Below are positions 8,025 to 14,315 of a stretch of 26,015 nucleotides of DNA, one piece after another. How positions within the stretch are numbered: position 1 is the stretch's first letter; each line of letters opens with the position of its first letter. Origin of the DNA: Roseomonas haemaphysalidis (GTDB taxonomy: Bacteria > Pseudomonadota > Alphaproteobacteria > Acetobacterales > Acetobacteraceae); NCBI RefSeq assembly GCF_017355405.1, contig NZ_CP061183.1:1-26015 (forward strand), in the 5' to 3' direction. The notes beneath the pieces were generated by a model. The model was given only the letters and a program-made list of their open reading frames with translations, was not told the origin of the DNA and searched no databases. A program made the position numbers and the translations under genes.

Positions 8025-8401
8025 CGTGGAGGCGGCCCAGGCGGCCAGTTGGCCACCGGGCCGCCCGCAGTGCGTCCGCATCAGCCGCCCGGCGACAGGG
8101 TGCGCGCCACCCGATTGCCAGCGCGGTCCACCACGGCGATCGCGACGGACCAGGCGCAGCAGACAGTCGAGGGCGGGCAGCTGCTCTGGGTCCGTACCCG
8201 ATCGCCAGAACTGGAGCGGCGTACCCTCGACATTTTGGAGCGGAACGCCGCCCACCACGTCCACGCGCACGACCTGCCGGTCTGACGTGGAGGCGGCCCA
8301 GGCGGCCAGTTGGCCACCGGGCCGCCCGCAGTGCGTCCGCATCAGCCGCCCGGCGACAGGGTGCGCGCCACCCGATTGCCAGCGCGGTCCACCACGGCGA
8401 T
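7880..8401. repeat. 261-bp exact tandem duplication
   Basis: Bases 7880-8140 and 8141-8401 read as identical copies by eye, joined head to tail. Each copy holds the 3' end of the + strand glycine-rich gene, a 56-bp spacer, and the last 20 codons of the minus-strand beta-propeller gene. The outer copies complete both genes; the inner parts (8081-8140 and 8141-8285) are redundant tails. There is no obvious microhomology at the outer junctions. Confidence 0.93.
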
Positions 8402-9331
8402 GCCGAGGTCACGGTTCAGCACGTAGGCGCGCGCCCCATCGCGCGAGAAGACAATCGCTTGGCGCGGCTCCTGCAGCCCTGTCACCGTTGCCACCACCGC
8501 CCGGGTGCCGGTATCGATGACGGAGAGCGAGTTGTCCTGGAGGTTGCCCGAGTAGACGTAGCGCCCGTCCGGCGTCAGGGCGGCGCCGTAAGGGTCGCGG
8601 CCCACCGGCACCTCCGCGGCGATCCGCCGGGCGGCCACATCCACCACGGACACGGTGTTCCGCCCGCTGTTGGCAGCGTAGATCGTGCCGCCGTCGGCGG
8701 TGACTGAGATGGCGCGCAGCTTGTCAAAGCCGGTGATCTCGCCTGTGATCCGGTTCGTCGCGGTGTCGATCAGGGTGATCTTGTCGCCGAGAAAGTTGGT
8801 GACGAAGAGCGTCCCGCCGTCCGGCGAAAGGCGCACGCCTTGGCGCGGCTGGGCGAGACCGGTCACCACCGCCTCCGCCCGCCCGCTGCGCGTATCGAAG
8901 ACGGAGACGGTGCTGGCGGCCTGATTGTTGACGTAGAGGCGCGCGCCGTCACGCGAGAGGGTCGTGCCGAAGGCGCCGGCACCGGCCGCAAGGGTGTCGA
9001 CCTGCCGCAGCGTGGCGGTCTCGAAGACGCTTACGCGCCCGGTTCCGCTGTCCGACACGTAGAAACGGGCGCCGTCGGGCGAGAAGACGATGTTGCGCGG
9101 CGTGGTAAAGCCCTCCAGCCGCTGCCGCACCCGCCCTGCGGCCATGTCGTAGACGATCACCACCGGGTCGTCGCTGTAGGAGACGACGGCCGTTCCCTCG
9201 TCGGGGCTGAGGGCGAGGGAGTTATTTTTGATACTTCCGTCGAAGCCGGCGGCGAGGGCCGGCAGCGCCGCGGCAAGCAGGAAGCCGGCGGCAAGCAGCA
9301 GGGCGCGTGGACGCGCGAGGCGAGTGGTCAT
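8342..9331 (-). CDS. YVTN-type seven-bladed beta-propeller, secreted
   Basis: A 329-residue protein with a signal peptide (PRALLLAAGFLLAAALPALA-A). About seven repeats follow, each with S/T-x-D-G-x-x-x-Y/F-V then V-S-V-F/I-D. Examples are SPDGARFYVSDSGTGRVSVF, SRDGARLYVNNQAASTVSVF, SPDGGTLFVTNF, TADGGTIYAANS and TPDGRYVYSGNL. This is the YVTN beta-propeller family, periplasmic or surface scaffolds with no fixed catalytic role. It is last in the ECF sigma operon, 19 bases after the anti-sigma gene, so it may be an effector or part of the envelope-stress sensing path. Its last 20 codons are within the second copy of the tandem duplication. Confidence 0.85.
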   Translation of the reverse strand: MTTRLARPRALLLAAGFLLAAALPALAAGFDGSIKNNSLALSPDEGTAVVSYSDDPVVIVYDMAAGRVRQRLEGFTTPRNIVFSPDGARFYVSDSGTGRVSVFETATLRQVDTLAAGAGAFGTTLSRDGARLYVNNQAASTVSVFDTRSGRAEAVVTGLAQPRQGVRLSPDGGTLFVTNFLGDKITLIDTATNRITGEITGFDKLRAISVTADGGTIYAANSGRNTVSVVDVAARRIAAEVPVGRDPYGAALTPDGRYVYSGNLQDNSLSVIDTGTRAVVATVTGLQEPRQAIVFSRDGARAYVLNRDLGIAVVDRAGNRVARTLSPGG

Positions 9332-9350
9332 GGCGGGGTTCCCGTTCGTA

Positions 9351-10217
9351 TCAGAGATTCGGTGCCGGACGCCCGTTCGGGGCAGTCGGGGTGGTCAGGA
9401 CCTGGCGGTGGACGGCCTCGGCCAATCCCAGCAGCGCCGGGCGGTCGATCCCCTGAGCGAGCACGGCGTAACCGAAGCCGCGATCCACCCACCAGAAGCC
9501 GGAAACGCCGCCGGCGGCGTCGTCGGTGAAGCGGAAGGCGGTCTCGCCCTCCTCTGCGCGGTCAGCGCGCAGGTAGAGGGTCAGCCTCGCCCCGGCGGCG
9601 TCCTCGTACATGAGCTGGGCGGCAGGGTCGCCGCCAGCACCGGGCAGCAGTCGGCCGCCCATCAGGCGGTAGCCTTGGGCTGCCAGGTTGGGCGTGGAGA
9701 CGGGACGCGACAGGCGGTTGGAAAGCCAGCGCAGCAGCAGATCCTCCTGCTGCGCCGCGACCTCCACCGGACGCCGCGCGTCTGCCACGAAAACCAGGTG
9801 GGCAGCGATCGCCTCGGCCACCATGGGACGAGGCCTGGCTTGGGCCACCACCGGGCGCGGCGCACCGGCGGGGACGAGGCCGTGCCCGGCCCAGCCCAGC
9901 CCCGCGCCGAGCATTACCCAGGCAAGGACGGCGGCGGTTCGGCGCCAGCCCTGGGCCCGCGCGTGGTCCTGCTGGGCCTGAATATGCGCCACCCGCAGTC
10001 GGGCCGGGATCGGCGCGTCGTGAGAAGGCCGGAGCGCCGCGCGCAGGGCCTCGCGCTCGGCTGCCATGGCACGGCAGCGCGCCGCCGCCTCGGGGTTGGC
10101 TTCTAGCCAGGCCTCGATGTCGCGCTGCCGCCCGGAGGGCAGCCGCACGTCGATCCAGGCCTGCAGGTCGTCCTCGGTGACCGGGAAAGACCCAATCGGG
10201 GTCGGATCATGCGTCAC
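9351..10217 (-). CDS. Transmembrane anti-sigma factor (RsiW/FecR-like N-terminus)
   Basis: A 288-residue protein. The cytoplasmic N-terminus (about 11-62) has VTEDDLQAWIDVRLPSGRQ and IEAWLEANPEAAARCRAMAA, the usual anti-sigma domain of this group. No HxxxCxxC zinc site is present. One membrane helix follows (about 94-114, TAAVLAWVMLGAGLGWAGHG). The periplasmic part (about 120-288) ends in GFWWVDRGFGYAVLAQGID. It starts with GTG overlapping the sigma factor stop (GTGA, 10214-10217), so synthesis of the two is coupled, as expected for a stoichiometric pair. It would hold the ECF sigma factor at the membrane until a periplasmic signal releases it. The longer open frame from 10616 is the shadow of the sigma gene. 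Confidence 0.88.
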   Translation of the reverse strand: MTHDPTPIGSFPVTEDDLQAWIDVRLPSGRQRDIEAWLEANPEAAARCRAMAAEREALRAALRPSHDAPIPARLRVAHIQAQQDHARAQGWRRTAAVLAWVMLGAGLGWAGHGLVPAGAPRPVVAQARPRPMVAEAIAAHLVFVADARRPVEVAAQQEDLLLRWLSNRLSRPVSTPNLAAQGYRLMGGRLLPGAGGDPAAQLMYEDAAGARLTLYLRADRAEEGETAFRFTDDAAGGVSGFWWVDRGFGYAVLAQGIDRPALLGLAEAVHRQVLTTPTAPNGRPAPNL

Positions 10218-10762
10218 TTCACCCTCCGCAGAGCCGGACGCGCGGGCGCGTCCTCGCCCTCGATCAGCCGATGCAGCCGCGCCCGTCCCCGGCTCAGCCG
10301 CGACATCACCGTGCCCGGCGGCACGCCGAGCAGCCGGGCCGTCTCCTCGTAGGAGAAGTCTTCGACGCCCACGAGGAGCAGTACAACGCGCTGTTCCTCC
10401 GGCAGGGCGGCCAGCCCGGCCAGGGCATCGCGCCAGACGAGCAGGCTCTCCGCTGCGGTTCCGGCGGCCTCGTCGGCGAATGCCTCCCCGGTATCCCCCT
10501 CCACGGGCACGACCTTGCCGCGGCGTCCTGCGCCGCGACGGCCATTGAGGAACAGGTTGTGCAGGATGGTGAAGAGCCAGGCCCGCAAGTCGCCTTCTGC
10601 CCGGCGCAGGTGCCAACGGGATAGGGCTCGCTCCAGGCAGTCCTGCACGAGGTCGTCGGCCGCCGCGCCGTCCCGCAGCAGGGCCCAGGCGAAGCGTCGC
10701 AGCGCCGGGATGTGGCGCTCGATGGCGTCGGCCGTATCGGCCGCTCTGCCTCGCCCGAACAT
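10214..10762 (-). CDS. ECF RNA polymerase sigma factor
   Basis: A 182-residue protein of normal ECF length. Sigma region 2 covers about residues 14-80, with ALLRDGAAADDLVQDCLERA and LRAWLFTILHNLFLN. Region 4 covers about 112-165, with LPEEQRVVLLLVGVEDFSYE and an HTH ending GVPPGTVMSRLSRGRARL. The start at 10762 (MFGRGRAADT) is favoured because upstream residues are not sigma-like and it follows the NTF2-like gene by only 8 bases. It probably activates its own operon, because a candidate ECF promoter lies at 11260-11288. The fused C-terminal SnoaL domain of the ECF41 group is absent; an NTF2/SnoaL-like protein is instead encoded as the separate first gene. Confidence 0.92.
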   Translation of the reverse strand: MFGRGRAADTADAIERHIPALRRFAWALLRDGAAADDLVQDCLERALSRWHLRRAEGDLRAWLFTILHNLFLNGRRGAGRRGKVVPVEGDTGEAFADEAAGTAAESLLVWRDALAGLAALPEEQRVVLLLVGVEDFSYEETARLLGVPPGTVMSRLSRGRARLHRLIEGEDAPARPALRRVK

Positions 10763-10770
10763 GGCCCGGA

Positions 10771-11226
10771 TCAGCCCGGCACGTTCGGATCGACCTGCCA
10801 AGTCTCGCTCACCAGCCGGCCCTCGCGGTAGGTCATGACATAACGTACCTTGACGGTCATGCGGCCGGCGAAAGCCACGTCGGCGACCACCGTCTGCCCG
10901 CGCGGGTTGGCACTCTCGAGCACCTGACCGACCCGGGTCTGCATGGGCCCCTGCGCCGCGATGAACTTGCCCCAGACTCCGCCGATGGCGGCCTGGCCGG
11001 CATAGCGACCATCGAGCGGGCCACCGACCCACTCCATCACGGCGTTGTCGGCGTAGCTGCCCATCACGGCCGCGGTGTCACCCGCCGCGATAGCCGCGAT
11101 GCGGCGCTGGGCCACGTCCGCGGCAGGGCCGGCCTGGGCGGGACTGGGCAGGGTGGCGCAGCCCGTTCCCAGGACGAGGGCACCCATGGCCAGAAGACCA
11201 AGGGAGCGGCGGCGAGGATAGAGCAT
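10771..11226 (-). CDS. NTF2/SnoaL-like lipoprotein
   Basis: A protein of about 151 residues beginning MLYPRRRSLGLLAMGALVLG, followed by a lipobox-like GTGC, so it is likely a lipoprotein anchored through that cysteine. The mature part has the cone-fold pattern of SnoaL/NTF2 proteins: AQRRIAAIAAGDTAAVMGSY, then DNAVMEWVGG, YAGQAAIGGVWGKFIA and a strand-rich end RYVMTYREGRLVSETWQVDP. Such folds bind small hydrophobic ligands or are enzymes, and the ligand is unknown here. It is the first gene of the operon with the sigma, anti-sigma and beta-propeller genes, suggesting a sensory or detoxifying envelope role. An ATG at 11244 would add six residues. 11226 is preferred because it leaves room for a leader after the candidate promoter. 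Confidence 0.78.
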   Translation of the reverse strand: MLYPRRRSLGLLAMGALVLGTGCATLPSPAQAGPAADVAQRRIAAIAAGDTAAVMGSYADNAVMEWVGGPLDGRYAGQAAIGGVWGKFIAAQGPMQTRVGQVLESANPRGQTVVADVAFAGRMTVKVRYVMTYREGRLVSETWQVDPNVPG

Positions 11227-11259
11227 CGGCAGGATGCCTCGCATCGGAGTTGATGCCGG

Positions 11260-11288
11260 TAAGACACCGCTCGGGGCCGCTTATTCCC
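11260..11288 (-). promoter_or_regulatory. Candidate ECF-type promoter of the sigma operon
   Basis: On the minus strand GGGAATAA (11281-11288) is followed, 13 bases later, by GTGTCTTA (11260-11267). A GGGAATA-like -35 with a GTC-containing -10 is a common ECF pattern, and the site lies about 35 bases before the first gene. I did not find a second GGGAATAA copy in the window. This is pattern recognition only. Confidence 0.4.
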
Positions 11289-11338
11289 GTGGGTTCCAGA
11301 AAATCTCACCGACCTTCAAGGGCCTCGATAGGCGTGGT

Positions 11339-11588
11339 GGTTCTGTTGCGAAGTCTGCGGCGGGCTGTGAATGGCGCTGGCAGCAGGCAAGTCAGGCAGC
11401 AACGCCGAACAGCTCGGCGACGAAGGTCGCCTGCGCCCGGATGTCGCGTCCACCAATCTTCCGTACCTGCTCCTTCCTCACCATCGCCATCACCTCGTAG
11501 CCTGCCAGGGTTCGTCGCGCCGTCCAGAAGCTGCCGAAGCCGAACCCCGGTCTGACCAAGCGTTTGATGCGCCGATGGTCTTGTTCCA
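11339..11588 (-). mobile_element. IS6-family element remnant, C-terminal end
   Basis: The minus strand encodes the last part of an IS6-family DDE transposase. Codons for EQDHRRIKRL lead through FGFGSFWTARRTLAGYEVMA and IGGRDIRAQATFVAELFGVA to a stop at 11392-11394. The element end GGTTCTGTTGCG (11339-11350) matches the IS6 terminal repeat style. The first two-thirds of the transposase is missing. The break at about 11588 joins directly to a truncated RTX gene start. The remnant cannot transpose by itself. Confidence 0.75.
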
Positions 11589-11687
11589 GCCCTCGCCGCC
11601 GGACAGGATGTCGTTCCCGCCCAGGCCATCGATCTCGTCCCCCCCAATCAGCGTATCGGCCCCAGGGGTTCCTACGATCAACGCCAT
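11589..11687 (-). pseudogene. RTX calcium-binding protein, 5' fragment
   Basis: About 33 codons, MALIVGTPGADTLIGGDEID and GLGGNDILSGGEG, show the GGxGxDxLxGG nonapeptide repeats of hemolysin-type calcium-binding proteins, which usually begin exactly this way. The frame then runs into the IS6 remnant, where repeats stop at once and the downstream residues are the IS sequence out of frame. It is therefore the cut 5' end of a larger secreted RTX protein gene. Confidence 0.65.
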
Positions 11688-12128
11688 GGACTGCTCCGCA
11701 TCCTGTTACACGCTGCCTAACCGCGATAAGCGAAGCCTAATCTGAAATTGCATTATGCAGCGATTAGTTCACTCCTGGTGCAATTTATAAGCCAGCATGG
11801 CATGCATCTGGCACGATAAGTTTCTATTATCGTGCTATTCTTTGGGAGCAGGGGGGTTGCCGCGATAAGCTGCGCTTTCAGCGCCGCTCTACCTCCGCCC
11901 GGTGCATACCGCGGGCGTGGAGGCCCAGCGCGGCGGCTGTGAAGTCGCCGCCCAAGATATCAGGCCCGTTTCACGCCACAGGTGCTGCAGAAGTGCTCGA
12001 ACGGCTCCTATCGCATCAGAGTGACGCAACGAAGATCGGGGGCGCGTAGGGCGCGGCGGAGGCCGGGCGGCAGGGTCTGGCGGGCTGGCAGGATGTGGAG
12101 AGAACCACAACCTCGCCGCGCCGCGCTG
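11688..12128. other. Non-coding stretch with CGATAAG repeats
   Basis: No convincing gene. The left part (about 11740-11850) is AT-rich relative to its surroundings and contains the CGATAAG motif set described separately. The right part is GC-rich. A minus-strand frame at 11889-12110 has a stretch (AIGAVRALLQHLWRETGLI) that looks protein-like and could be the tail of a decayed gene, but I cannot name it with confidence. Confidence 0.4.
11811..11835. repeat. 9-bp inverted repeat with CGATAA core
   Basis: GCACGATAA (11811-11819) and TTATCGTGC (11827-11835) are exact inverse complements with a 7-base spacer. The same core recurs as CCGCGATAAG at 11721-11730 and CCGCGATAAGC at 11860-11870. Four half-sites in 150 bases suggest an operator or a replication/partition control site rather than a terminator. 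Confidence 0.6.
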
Positions 12129-12683
12129 TTAGGCTATGTCCAATCCCCATTTCGCCGCCAGGGCCACCTGCTCGGCCGGTGTGAGGGTGCTGCCCTCCCC
12201 TCTCCTACCCCTTTCCTGAGCCTTCTTTTTCTCTAAAGAGACTTGGGCTGACCGGCTTTCGGTATCGCTGTGCCAGCGCTCGACGGAGGCGAACAGATAG
12301 GCGTTGGTCCACTGGCACCAGCGGGCCGCGCCGCGCAACGTCACCATGATGCCGCGGCGGACGTGGCCCATGATGCCGGCGGCTTCGATGCGGCCGAGGG
12401 CGGCTTGCACGGTGGAGCGGGCGCAGCCGGACCACTCTGCCAACTGGCCGATCGACGGGTCGCAGACGCCATGCTTCGAGGGGCCGCGATACAGCAGCGT
12501 CCACAGTACCAGGATGCCGGTGCGGCGCAGGGCGCCCCCATGCAGGCCCGGTTGATGGGTCCGCCGCTCCAGCTTGCGTGCAGCCTCCATGATGCGACGT
12601 CGATCGATGTCGCCCAGGCGCTGACGCTGCCAAGCGGCAACACGTACAGACCCAGTTCGCGCCGGGTGTGTTGAGACAGGCAT
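12129..12683 (-). CDS. HTH protein of plasmid replication-control type
   Basis: A 184-residue protein. Residues about 20-45 are basic and helical (QRQRLGDIDRRRIMEAARKL). A winged-helix core follows (about 52-135): LRRTGILVLWTLLYRG, then CDPSIGQLAEWSGCARSTVQ, AALGRIEAAGIMGHVRRGIM and WTNAYLF. This resembles HTH proteins on alphaproteobacterial plasmids, often annotated as replication protein-like, which start with a gene-density HTH and end in a charged tail. A replication role is inference; no origin was proven. The start at 12683 (MPVSTHP) has AGGAG 7 bases upstream and is better than the longer frame. It shares strand with the par genes about 300 bases away and is close to the CGATAAG repeat zone. 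Confidence 0.6.
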   Translation of the reverse strand: MPVSTHPARTGSVRVAAWQRQRLGDIDRRRIMEAARKLERRTHQPGLHGGALRRTGILVLWTLLYRGPSKHGVCDPSIGQLAEWSGCARSTVQAALGRIEAAGIMGHVRRGIMVTLRGAARWCQWTNAYLFASVERWHSDTESRSAQVSLEKKKAQERGRRGEGSTLTPAEQVALAAKWGLDIA

Positions 12684-12985
12684 ACCCATGCTCCTGGGCC
12701 GCCAACAGGACGCAGTTTCCCGTTCCGCCAATCTTGCGGCTAAAAGCGCGGACGCCTATCTTCGAGACCTGATGTGATCATTCCGCCCTGGCAGGCGGGA
12801 TAGACTAATTCGACGGGAAGGGGTTGTTCTGGCGGTTCTGCTGGGGCGGCCCCTTTCTCGTATCAGCCGCCCAGGATGGCGCGGCCCGAAATATGATTCC
12901 CGGCCACGCCTCAGATGACAAGCATAATAATTTCAAGTGCTTGCATGCATGCTTTCATGCTTACTTACATGAAAGAAATGGGGAG
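12684..12985. other. Intergenic region between HTH gene and par operon
   Basis: No gene seen. It contains a small hairpin (CCGCC/GGCGG at about 12783-12798) and, at its right edge, TGCATGCATGC and the first inverted repeat of the par locus. Confidence 0.4.
12952..12975. repeat. par-locus inverted repeat, downstream side
   Basis: CTTTCATG (12952-12959) and CATGAAAG (12968-12975) are exact inverse complements with an 8-base spacer. The same CATGAAAG word occurs upstream of parA. It is a candidate binding site for the ribbon-helix-helix partner protein. Confidence 0.6.
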
Positions 12986-13000
12986 CTAAGCTCCCATTTT
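12976..13000 (-). terminator. Hairpin across the end of the par operon
   Basis: On the minus strand AAATGGGAGC and GCTCCCCATTT pair around a 3-base loop, with one bulged base. The structure spans the stop codon of the ribbon-helix-helix gene and is followed by CTTTC. It is a likely weak intrinsic terminator. Confidence 0.5.
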
Positions 13001-13222
13001 ATCTAGGTATTCCCGCAGAGCGATTTCGATGATGTCCTGCTTGGACACTCGGGTCTTATGAGAATATTCACGTAGACGGTCCACGGTACTGGTCTTAACC
13101 CGCGAGGTAAGCTGGACCAGGCGTTCGTCTTCGACGTGTCGGGGCGGTTCAGCATGCACATCTCCCTTCCGCACTAATAGGTCGGAGGTAAGGCGAGCAG
13201 CTGGCTTCGGCGATTGGCTCAC
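12986..13222 (-). CDS. Ribbon-helix-helix partition partner protein
   Basis: A 78-residue protein. The N-terminal 35 residues look flexible and basic. The C-terminal half has the ribbon-helix-helix pattern: a strand (LVQLTSRVKTSTVDRL), a first helix, then TRVSKQDIIEIALREYLDKM. Small RHH proteins encoded directly after ParA act as centromere-binding partners in type Ib partition (ParG/omega-like). It starts with GTG overlapping the parA stop (GTGA). Inverted repeats containing CATGAAAG on both sides of the operon are its likely DNA sites, used both for partition and for autorepression. Confidence 0.8.
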   Translation of the reverse strand: MSQSPKPAARLTSDLLVRKGDVHAEPPRHVEDERLVQLTSRVKTSTVDRLREYSHKTRVSKQDIIEIALREYLDKMGA

Positions 13223-13848
13223 TTGGTCACCCGATCAAGGCGAGTTGCGATATAGGCCCAGAGTTGGTGAATTTCCTCAGCCGCTGGCGATTTGGCATCG
13301 ACCTCGCACGCGGTTCGGCCGTCGGTCATTGAGGCCGCAAAATCCACTCGGTTATGGACATCGACAGGTGCAAGCGGCCCATGCTGCGAAAGCGCCCGCA
13401 CAGCATCCACCTTCAGCTTGGAGCGGCTTACGGCCTGATTGACGACGAAGATCATCGGCTTCTTCGCCTTCTCCACGATATCGACGGTAGCACCGACCGC
13501 ACGAAGATCATGCGGGCTAGGCTTGGCTGGGATCAGGACTAGGTCGGCCTCGCCTACGGTCGCTGCAATGCTCTCAGTTATGGCCGGCGGCGTATCGATC
13601 AGACAGAGCGCGATGCCGGCGTCGGCCAGGGCGCTCAGAGTAGCGCGGAGGCCACCCGGCAGGAGGCGGACCAGCACAGGCGTTTCGGCTTCACGTACAC
13701 CAAACCACCCAGATAGGTTCGCCTGCGGATCCGTATCGATCATTGCGACCGGTCCGACACCTTGCCGCTCCGCTTCGACGGCTAAATGACCAGTCAGGGT
13801 GGTCTTGCCAACGCCACCTTTCTGGCTAGCCACTACGATGGTTCTCAT
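13219..13848 (-). CDS. parA: ParA-family partition ATPase
   Basis: A 209-residue protein with the deviant Walker A motif KGGVGKTT (residues 10-17), the Walker A'-type motif MIDTDPQANLS (D40) and a Walker B-type strand ALCLIDTPPAITES. A later strand gives MIFVVNQAVSRSKL. The length without an N-terminal HTH is that of small type Ib ParA ATPases. It drives segregation of low-copy DNA with the RHH partner encoded immediately downstream. The start at 13848 (MRTIVV) has a strong GGAGG 7 bases upstream; the longer frame from 13893 would run through the repeat region. The gene argues that this DNA is or was a plasmid or plasmid-like element. Confidence 0.92.
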   Translation of the reverse strand: MRTIVVASQKGGVGKTTLTGHLAVEAERQGVGPVAMIDTDPQANLSGWFGVREAETPVLVRLLPGGLRATLSALADAGIALCLIDTPPAITESIAATVGEADLVLIPAKPSPHDLRAVGATVDIVEKAKKPMIFVVNQAVSRSKLKVDAVRALSQHGPLAPVDVHNRVDFAASMTDGRTACEVDAKSPAAEEIHQLWAYIATRLDRVTK

Positions 13849-13878
13849 TTCGCCTCCATGACCCGGCATGCATGCCAG

Positions 13879-13902
13879 CATGAAAGTATGCATGCTTTCA
13901 TC
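13879..13902. repeat. par-locus inverted repeat upstream of parA
   Basis: CATGAAAG (13879-13886) and CTTTCATC (13895-13902) form a 7-bp exact inverted repeat (ATGAAAG/CTTTCAT) with an 8-base spacer, TATGCATG. Spacing equals that of the 12952-12975 repeat, but the arms are in the opposite order. It lies about 30 bases before the parA start, where an autorepressor would bind. Confidence 0.6.
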
Positions 13903-13968
13903 GATGAATGTGAAAGCATAATAGGGCTAGGCGGTAAAGGAGGCTCATTAGCCAATTTGTTTACCAGC

Positions 13969-13998
13969 AAGTAAGCCAGCATGCCTGCCAGCTTACTT
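13969..13998. repeat. 8-bp inverted repeat AAGTAAGC/GCTTACTT
   Basis: AAGTAAGC (13969-13976) and GCTTACTT (13991-13998) are exact inverse complements around 14 bases containing CAGCATGCCTGCC. The word GCTTAC also appears beside the other par repeats (12959-12964), so it probably belongs to the same partition or copy-control site family. Confidence 0.5.
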
Positions 13999-14315
13999 TC
14001 TTTCATAATTTCATAGTTACATCATTGATAAAAATGGATATTCCTGACTTTCATCGCTTCCCACCCCCGAGCCCTTGTGCATGAAGAGGATGACCTTGGA
14101 CATGGGTTGAGAAGACAGGCGGCACCTACTGTGATCTGGCGCCACTAACAGACGTATGCTCTGCTAGGTGAATGATTATACACCATGATGCTTGATTTTT
14201 CCTCCGATCATCGCAACGCATACGAGCCGTCCGTATCCCATGTGCGCGGGTTGACGTTCCGTGAGAACGTGCCGGTCATGATCTGACGGCGAACGTGGCG
14301 CAGTGAACGATCCGC

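Larger units (their letters stand above)
13849..14315. other. par promoter and repeat region, no clear gene
   Basis: About 470 bases, AT-rich compared with the flanks. The left half is filled with GCATGC, CATGAAAG and GTAAGC repeats (listed separately) and must hold the minus-strand par promoter. The right half should contain the promoter of the defence operon. A 28-codon minus-strand frame (14017-14103, MSKVILFMHKGSGVG) could be the 5' end of a lost gene, but it is too short to support. Confidence 0.45.

Noticed and set aside
7880..8401. Possible CRISPR or minisatellite
   Set aside because: There are only two long, directly abutting copies without spacers; it is a simple tandem duplication.
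11889..12110. Minus-strand frame with AIGAVRALLQHLWRETGLI
   Set aside because: Protein-like in part and perhaps a DUF1173-type tail, but the rest is low complexity and I could not confirm it.
14017..14103. 28-codon minus-strand frame, MSKVILFMHKGSGVG
   Set aside because: It looks like the start of a protein but is too short and has no supporting context.
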